A stretch of 64,000 bases of DNA from Acidisoma silvae. Lineage in GTDB: Bacteria > Pseudomonadota > Alphaproteobacteria > Acetobacterales > Acetobacteraceae. The position numbers and the translations under genes were made by a program. The notes beneath the pieces were generated by a model. That model was not told where the DNA came from. It was given only the letters and a program-made list of their open reading frames with translations, and did not search any database. The DNA lies in NCBI RefSeq assembly GCF_020618775.1, contig NZ_JAESVB010000001.1, positions 682,001 through 746,000 of the forward strand. Direction: 5' to 3'. Positions 60,848 through 64,000 of the stretch are shown here, piece by piece (position 1 is the first letter of the stretch; each line of letters opens with the position of its first letter).

Positions 60848-62251
60848 TTACAGCACGCGGCCCGGCGACAGCAGACCCTTCGGGTCCAGCAACTGCTTCA
60901 GCCCGCGCATAAGCGAGAGTTCGATCTCCGGCGTAATATCCAGAAAGGCGTGGCGCTTGGTGCGGCCGATGCCATGTTCCGCGCTGATGGACCCCTGGAA
61001 GCGGGCGGTGAGATCGAACAGCATCGTCTCGCATTCCTCATAGCGATGCGCGGTGACGGGCTCGGTCAGATGCGGTTGCGGCAGCACGTTGTAATGCACA
61101 TTGCCGTCGCCGACATGGCCGTAGGTGATGGGCCGCAAATCCGGGAAATGCTTGGCCATTTCGGCATCCGCCGCCGCGATGAAATCCGCGAGCTTGACCT
61201 GCGGGACTGAGACATCGGTGCGCAGATGCACAGGTGCGACGCGATATTGCGCATCGACCAGATCTTCGCGAATGCGCCAAAAGGCCGCGCGCTGGCCTTC
61301 GCTTTCGGCGAGCGCCCCATCCAGCACCAGCCCATCCTCCATCGCGCGTTCCAGAAAGCTTTCCAGGCGCGGCCGCAAATCCAGCCCGCCGCTGACGGAG
61401 GTTTGCAGCAGCACGTAGCATTCGGCCGGGGTTGATAGCGGATCGCGGTTTTCGGGGAAGGTGCCGATGGTCAGGTCCATGGCGCCCCGCGTGATCAGCT
61501 CATAGGCGCCGAGTAGATCGCAGAGGTCACGCCGTGCGCGGCCGAACAGCGTCAGCGCGGCTTCCGCCGAGGGCAGGCCCAGAAAGGCGGTTTCCAATTG
61601 CGTCGGGCGCGGAAACAGTTTCAGCGAGGCGGCGGTAACGATGCCGAGCGTGCCTTCCGCGCCGATGAACAGCTGCTTCAGGTCGTAGCCGGTATTGTCC
61701 TTGCGCAGCAGGCCGAGACCGTCCCAGATACGGCCATCCGGCAGCACCACTTCCAGACCCAATACCAGGTCGCGCATCATGCCCCAGCGCAGGACATTGA
61801 CGCCGCCGGCATTGGTGGAGACATTGCCGCCGATCTGGCAGCTGCCGCGCGCGCCCAGCGACAGCGGGAAGAAGCAATCGGCCTCCAGCGCGGCATCGCT
61901 GACGCTTTGCAGAATGCAGCCAGCCTCCACCACCATGGTGAAGCCGACAGCATCCAGGCTGCGGATGCGGTTCAGCCGTTCCAGGCTGAGCACGATCTCA
62001 TCGCCCGCCTGGCTGGGTGGGGCCGCTTCGACCAGACCGGTATTGCCGCCCATGGGCACGACAGGCTGCCCGCGCTCATGGCACAGCCGCATGACGGCGG
62101 CGACTTCCGCCGTATCGGCCGGCCGCACCACGGCCAGCGCACGGCCGGTCCACCAGCCTTTCCAGTCGGTCTCGTAGCGGGAGAGGCTGTCCGCCGCCGT
62201 CAGCACATGGGCATCGCCCACAATGGCGGCGAGTTCTTCTTGGATCGGCAT
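60848..62251 (-). CDS. FAD-linked 2-hydroxyacid dehydrogenase (GlcD/D2HGDH-like)
   Basis: A 467-residue flavoprotein of the vanillyl-alcohol-oxidase fold. The FAD-binding PCMH domain has VVRPADTAEVAAVMRLC, PVVPMGGNTGLVEA, LGARGSCQIGGNVSTNAGG and FIGAEGTLGIVTAASLKL. The C-terminal domain ends with ITYGHVGDGNVHYNVL and SISAEHGIGRTKRHAF, typical of D-2-hydroxyglutarate or D-lactate dehydrogenases. The ATG at 62251 follows GGAGGGG. Residues upstream in the open frame are not used. No GlcE or GlcF subunit is next to it, so it is probably a stand-alone enzyme feeding electrons to a quinone or ETF. Confidence 0.92.
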   Translation of the reverse strand: MPIQEELAAIVGDAHVLTAADSLSRYETDWKGWWTGRALAVVRPADTAEVAAVMRLCHERGQPVVPMGGNTGLVEAAPPSQAGDEIVLSLERLNRIRSLDAVGFTMVVEAGCILQSVSDAALEADCFFPLSLGARGSCQIGGNVSTNAGGVNVLRWGMMRDLVLGLEVVLPDGRIWDGLGLLRKDNTGYDLKQLFIGAEGTLGIVTAASLKLFPRPTQLETAFLGLPSAEAALTLFGRARRDLCDLLGAYELITRGAMDLTIGTFPENRDPLSTPAECYVLLQTSVSGGLDLRPRLESFLERAMEDGLVLDGALAESEGQRAAFWRIREDLVDAQYRVAPVHLRTDVSVPQVKLADFIAAADAEMAKHFPDLRPITYGHVGDGNVHYNVLPQPHLTEPVTAHRYEECETMLFDLTARFQGSISAEHGIGRTKRHAFLDITPEIELSLMRGLKQLLDPKGLLSPGRVL

Positions 62252-62309
62252 ATCCCCTCCGGCGGGTCTTGAGCGGGCAGCCTGCCAGCCTCCGCGCAGG
62301 CCAGCAACC

Positions 62310-63230
62310 TCAGCGCAGGGCGACTGCCCCGCCCTCGGCCGCCAGCGCCGCCTGCAACAGCGGCTTGCCGTCGGCCGCCAGCCAGGCATCCATCGTCAGC
62401 ATGCCGGGAAAGTCCCGCCGCAAGGCTGCGATATCAGCGTTCCCGGCCAGCCGGCCGTCATCCACCAGCGCGGCCAGACGCGCCAGAAAAGCATTCTGCT
62501 CCAGCAGACTGTCCGCAAAGCGGTGATAGGTGATAGGGCGCCCGGCGGCATGGCTGAGCTTGGCCGCAATCTCTGTCCCCGTCACCGTGTCGCCGGCAAT
62601 CTCCAGGGTTTGGCCCGCATATGTCTCGGGATCGGCAAAAATGCCGGCGACGATGCGGCCGATATCCGCGACGGCGATGCATTGAATCGGCTGATCCGGC
62701 CGCATCAGGAAATGGAACTGTCCCTGATTCAAACCCATGCCCGGCAGCATCAGGATTTCCATGAAACCGCTGGGCCGGATGATGGTATGGCGCAAAGGCA
62801 GGCTGCGGATATAGGCCTCGATCTCGGCCTTGCTATCGAAATGCCCCATGCCGGTCTTTTCGGCACCCGCCGCATTGACCGAGGTATAGACCAGATGCCG
62901 CACGCCGTTGGCCATAGCGCTATCGGCAATCGTTTTGCCCCAGCGGATTTCATCCGCGTCCGTCACGCCGTGGGCCGCACCTTGGCCGGAACTGGGCTGC
63001 ACGCTGAACACGCCATAAACGCCCGCCATCGCGGCCATCATGGCCGCCGTATCGTCCATATCGCCCTGCACCAGCATAACGCCTTGGTCGCGCAGCGCTT
63101 CGGCCTTGTCGCTGGTTGTGTCGCGCACCAGAGCCCGCACCAACCAGCCGGCTGCGCGCAGGGCCTGGGCCACCGCACCACCCTGCTGCCCGGTCGCACC
63201 GAAAACCAGCACCGTCCTATCCGTCGCCAT
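62310..63230 (-). CDS. NmrA family NAD(P)-binding protein
   Basis: The 306-residue protein begins TVLVFGATGQQGGAVAQALRAAGW, the NmrA dinucleotide motif GATGxQG. It continues ALVRDTTSDKAEAL, QGDMDDTAAMMAAMAGVYGVFSVQ, VYTSVNAAG and HTIIRPSGFMEIL. NmrA proteins sense or use NAD(P), and relatives include quinone and isoflavone reductases. An ATG at 63230 with AGGAA eight bases upstream is chosen over the ATG at 63254, which lies inside the operator palindrome. Divergent from an HxlR regulator, it is probably its target, as in QorR-type pairs. Confidence 0.9.
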   Translation of the reverse strand: MATDRTVLVFGATGQQGGAVAQALRAAGWLVRALVRDTTSDKAEALRDQGVMLVQGDMDDTAAMMAAMAGVYGVFSVQPSSGQGAAHGVTDADEIRWGKTIADSAMANGVRHLVYTSVNAAGAEKTGMGHFDSKAEIEAYIRSLPLRHTIIRPSGFMEILMLPGMGLNQGQFHFLMRPDQPIQCIAVADIGRIVAGIFADPETYAGQTLEIAGDTVTGTEIAAKLSHAAGRPITYHRFADSLLEQNAFLARLAALVDDGRLAGNADIAALRRDFPGMLTMDAWLAADGKPLLQAALAAEGGAVALR

Positions 63231-63246
63231 CCGAAAGTTCCTATCA

Positions 63247-63264
63247 GTAACCATTGATGGTTAC
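63247..63264. promoter_or_regulatory. Perfect 18-base palindrome between NmrA and HxlR genes
   Basis: GTAACCATTGATGGTTAC has perfect eight-base arms around TG. It lies 16 bases upstream of the NmrA start and 69 bases upstream of the HxlR start. HxlR proteins bind palindromes with GTAAC/GTTAC ends, so this is very probably the shared operator. Confidence 0.8.
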
Positions 63265-63333
63265 CGATCTATACTGCTAGGCATTGCGCACAAGACGGCA
63301 CAGATCTGTGCGCCGGTTACAAGGAGAGAACCT

Positions 63334-63759
63334 TTGGCGGGAATGATGGATCGCCCGATCAGCGAATGGCCGCATGTGGTGACCGAGCGCGGCATCGAAC
63401 TGGTGCCTTGCGCGCCGCATGACGTGCTGACCCATCTGGGCGACAAATGGACCATTCTCGTCATTTCGCTGATGGCGCTGGCACCGGGAAACCGTCTGCG
63501 CTTTTCGCAAATCAAGAACGGCATTCACGGGATTTCGCAACGCATGCTGACGCTGACGCTGCGCCATCTGGAGCGCAATGGCCTCGTCACGCGGCATTAC
63601 TTCCCGGAAGTGCCGCCGCGCGTCGAATATGAGCTGAGCGATTTGGGTCGCGGCATGCTGCCGCCGCTGGACGTCTTTTCCAGCTGGATCAGGGAGAACT
63701 GGCCGGCGATCGAACAAGCGCGCAAGGCGTTTGACGAAAAGACGCCGGCCAGGGAGTGA
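63334..63759 (+). CDS. HxlR family transcriptional regulator
   Basis: A 141-residue winged-helix regulator. The HxlR pattern begins with PCAPHDVLTHLGDKWTILVISLMALAPGNRLRFSQIKNGIHGISQRMLTLTLRHLERNGLVTRHYFPEVPPRVEYELSDLG. A Cys near residue 28 (PCAPHD) occupies the place used for thiol or quinone sensing in HypR/YodB-type members. The TTG at 63334 has AAGGAG seven bases upstream, and the ATGs at 63343 and 63346 are alternatives with poorer spacing. It is divergent from the NmrA gene, sharing the operator palindrome. Confidence 0.93.
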   Translation: MAGMMDRPISEWPHVVTERGIELVPCAPHDVLTHLGDKWTILVISLMALAPGNRLRFSQIKNGIHGISQRMLTLTLRHLERNGLVTRHYFPEVPPRVEYELSDLGRGMLPPLDVFSSWIRENWPAIEQARKAFDEKTPARE

Positions 63760-63762
63760 TGA

Positions 63763-64000
63763 TCAGGCCGCGATGTTACGCGCGCCTGCCAGACGGTCCC
63801 GCAGACGCGCCACCACCGGCCCGGTCACATGCAGCGGCGCGTAGCCGGCCGCTTCCAGGAAGAGAGTGACGTCGCGCTTTTCTGAGCCCCAGGCCGGATG
63901 CAGGGCCACCGCACCGCCGGCATTGGCGAAGGACGCACGGTCGCCGGTATCCAGATAGCTTTCCACCGGCAGGCCTTCCGCCAGCACCACTTCATGACGG
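63763..64000 (-). CDS. C-terminal part of an unrecognised protein, cut by the right edge
   Basis: The minus strand is open from the window end to a stop at 63763, about 78 residues with no stop. It reads VVLAEGLPVESYLDTGDRAS, then AVALHPAWGSEKRDVTLFLEAAGYAPLHVTGPVVARLRDRLAGARNIAA. No family could be named from this fragment. Its stop lies three bases past that of the convergent HxlR gene. A GTG at 63990 could be an internal start, but continuation to the edge suggests that the gene begins outside the window. Confidence 0.6.
   Translation of the reverse strand, partial: RHEVVLAEGLPVESYLDTGDRASFANAGGAVALHPAWGSEKRDVTLFLEAAGYAPLHVTGPVVARLRDRLAGARNIAA

Overview
The window is high-GC DNA (by eye in the low-to-mid 60s %), densely packed, with many ATGA/TGATG stop-start overlaps and several GTG or TTG starts that carry good Shine-Dalgarno sequences. 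The gene set suggests an alphaproteobacterium, most likely Rhodospirillales/Acetobacteraceae. Supporting genes are gltD upstream of gltB, a SUV3-like helicase followed by an S4 protein and fdxA, phaR/phaC/phaA, mobAB-fdhD, a tRNA-Lys(CTT) with encoded CCA, and small hairpin repeats bounded by CGTCA...TGACG. The taxonomic call is an inference from gene content. No rRNA, CRISPR array, integrase, transposase or prophage gene was found.

Layout. 1-7 kb: glutamate synthase on the minus strand (gltD, a DUF2059 gene, gltB), followed by a YdiK-like AI-2E transporter cut by the left edge. 7.3-11 kb: an SDR, argF and argD (minus), then recX (plus). 11.3-14.7 kb: a cupredoxin/metallophosphoesterase pair, a methyltransferase and a PAS-HisKA_2 kinase. 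14.8-18.6 kb: molybdenum cofactor and formate dehydrogenase maturation (mobB, mobA, fdhD), a GST and an epimerase-like gene, with unusual overlaps. 18.7-20.7 kb: two secreted proteins, tRNA-Lys and a MarR regulator with an upstream palindrome. 20.8-30.3 kb: M17 aminopeptidase, htpG, helicase-S4, fdxA-RidA, a strong terminator, two tandem coiled-coil genes, a FemAB-like protein and a VOC protein. 30.5-33.5 kb: a GNAT remnant and two paralogous class I aminotransferases, separated by hairpin repeats. 33.6-38 kb: polyhydroxyalkanoate genes (phaA, phaC, an overlapping PhaE-like ORF, divergent phaR). 38-43 kb: an FAD protein, a DUF4239 protein, and a divergent MFS/LysR pair.

42.8-47.3 kb: a LacI-controlled minus-strand cluster (phytanoyl-CoA dioxygenase-like protein, periplasmic sugar-binding protein, AnmK-like kinase, LacI repressor) with a striking double palindrome upstream. 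It has no ABC permease or ATPase. 47.4-52.0 kb: a compact stressosome-type operon, rsbR-rsbS-rsbT, then an RsbT-like/RsbX-like fusion, then a hybrid histidine kinase with an RsbT-like N-terminus and a receiver domain. Three RsbT-type ATPase modules in a row, without any sigma factor, RsbV or RsbW in the window, make this the most interesting system here. 52-56.6 kb: a glycan cluster (GH28-like, MGH1/GH63-like, MFS). 56.6-64 kb: a thioredoxin-fold protein, a cytochrome b561/catalase-like pair, an unrecognised HECLH protein with a small membrane partner, an FAD-linked dehydrogenase, an NmrA/HxlR divergent pair with a perfect operator palindrome, and an unrecognised gene cut by the right edge.

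Functional calls rest on reading motifs and family resemblance by eye. No database search was run.
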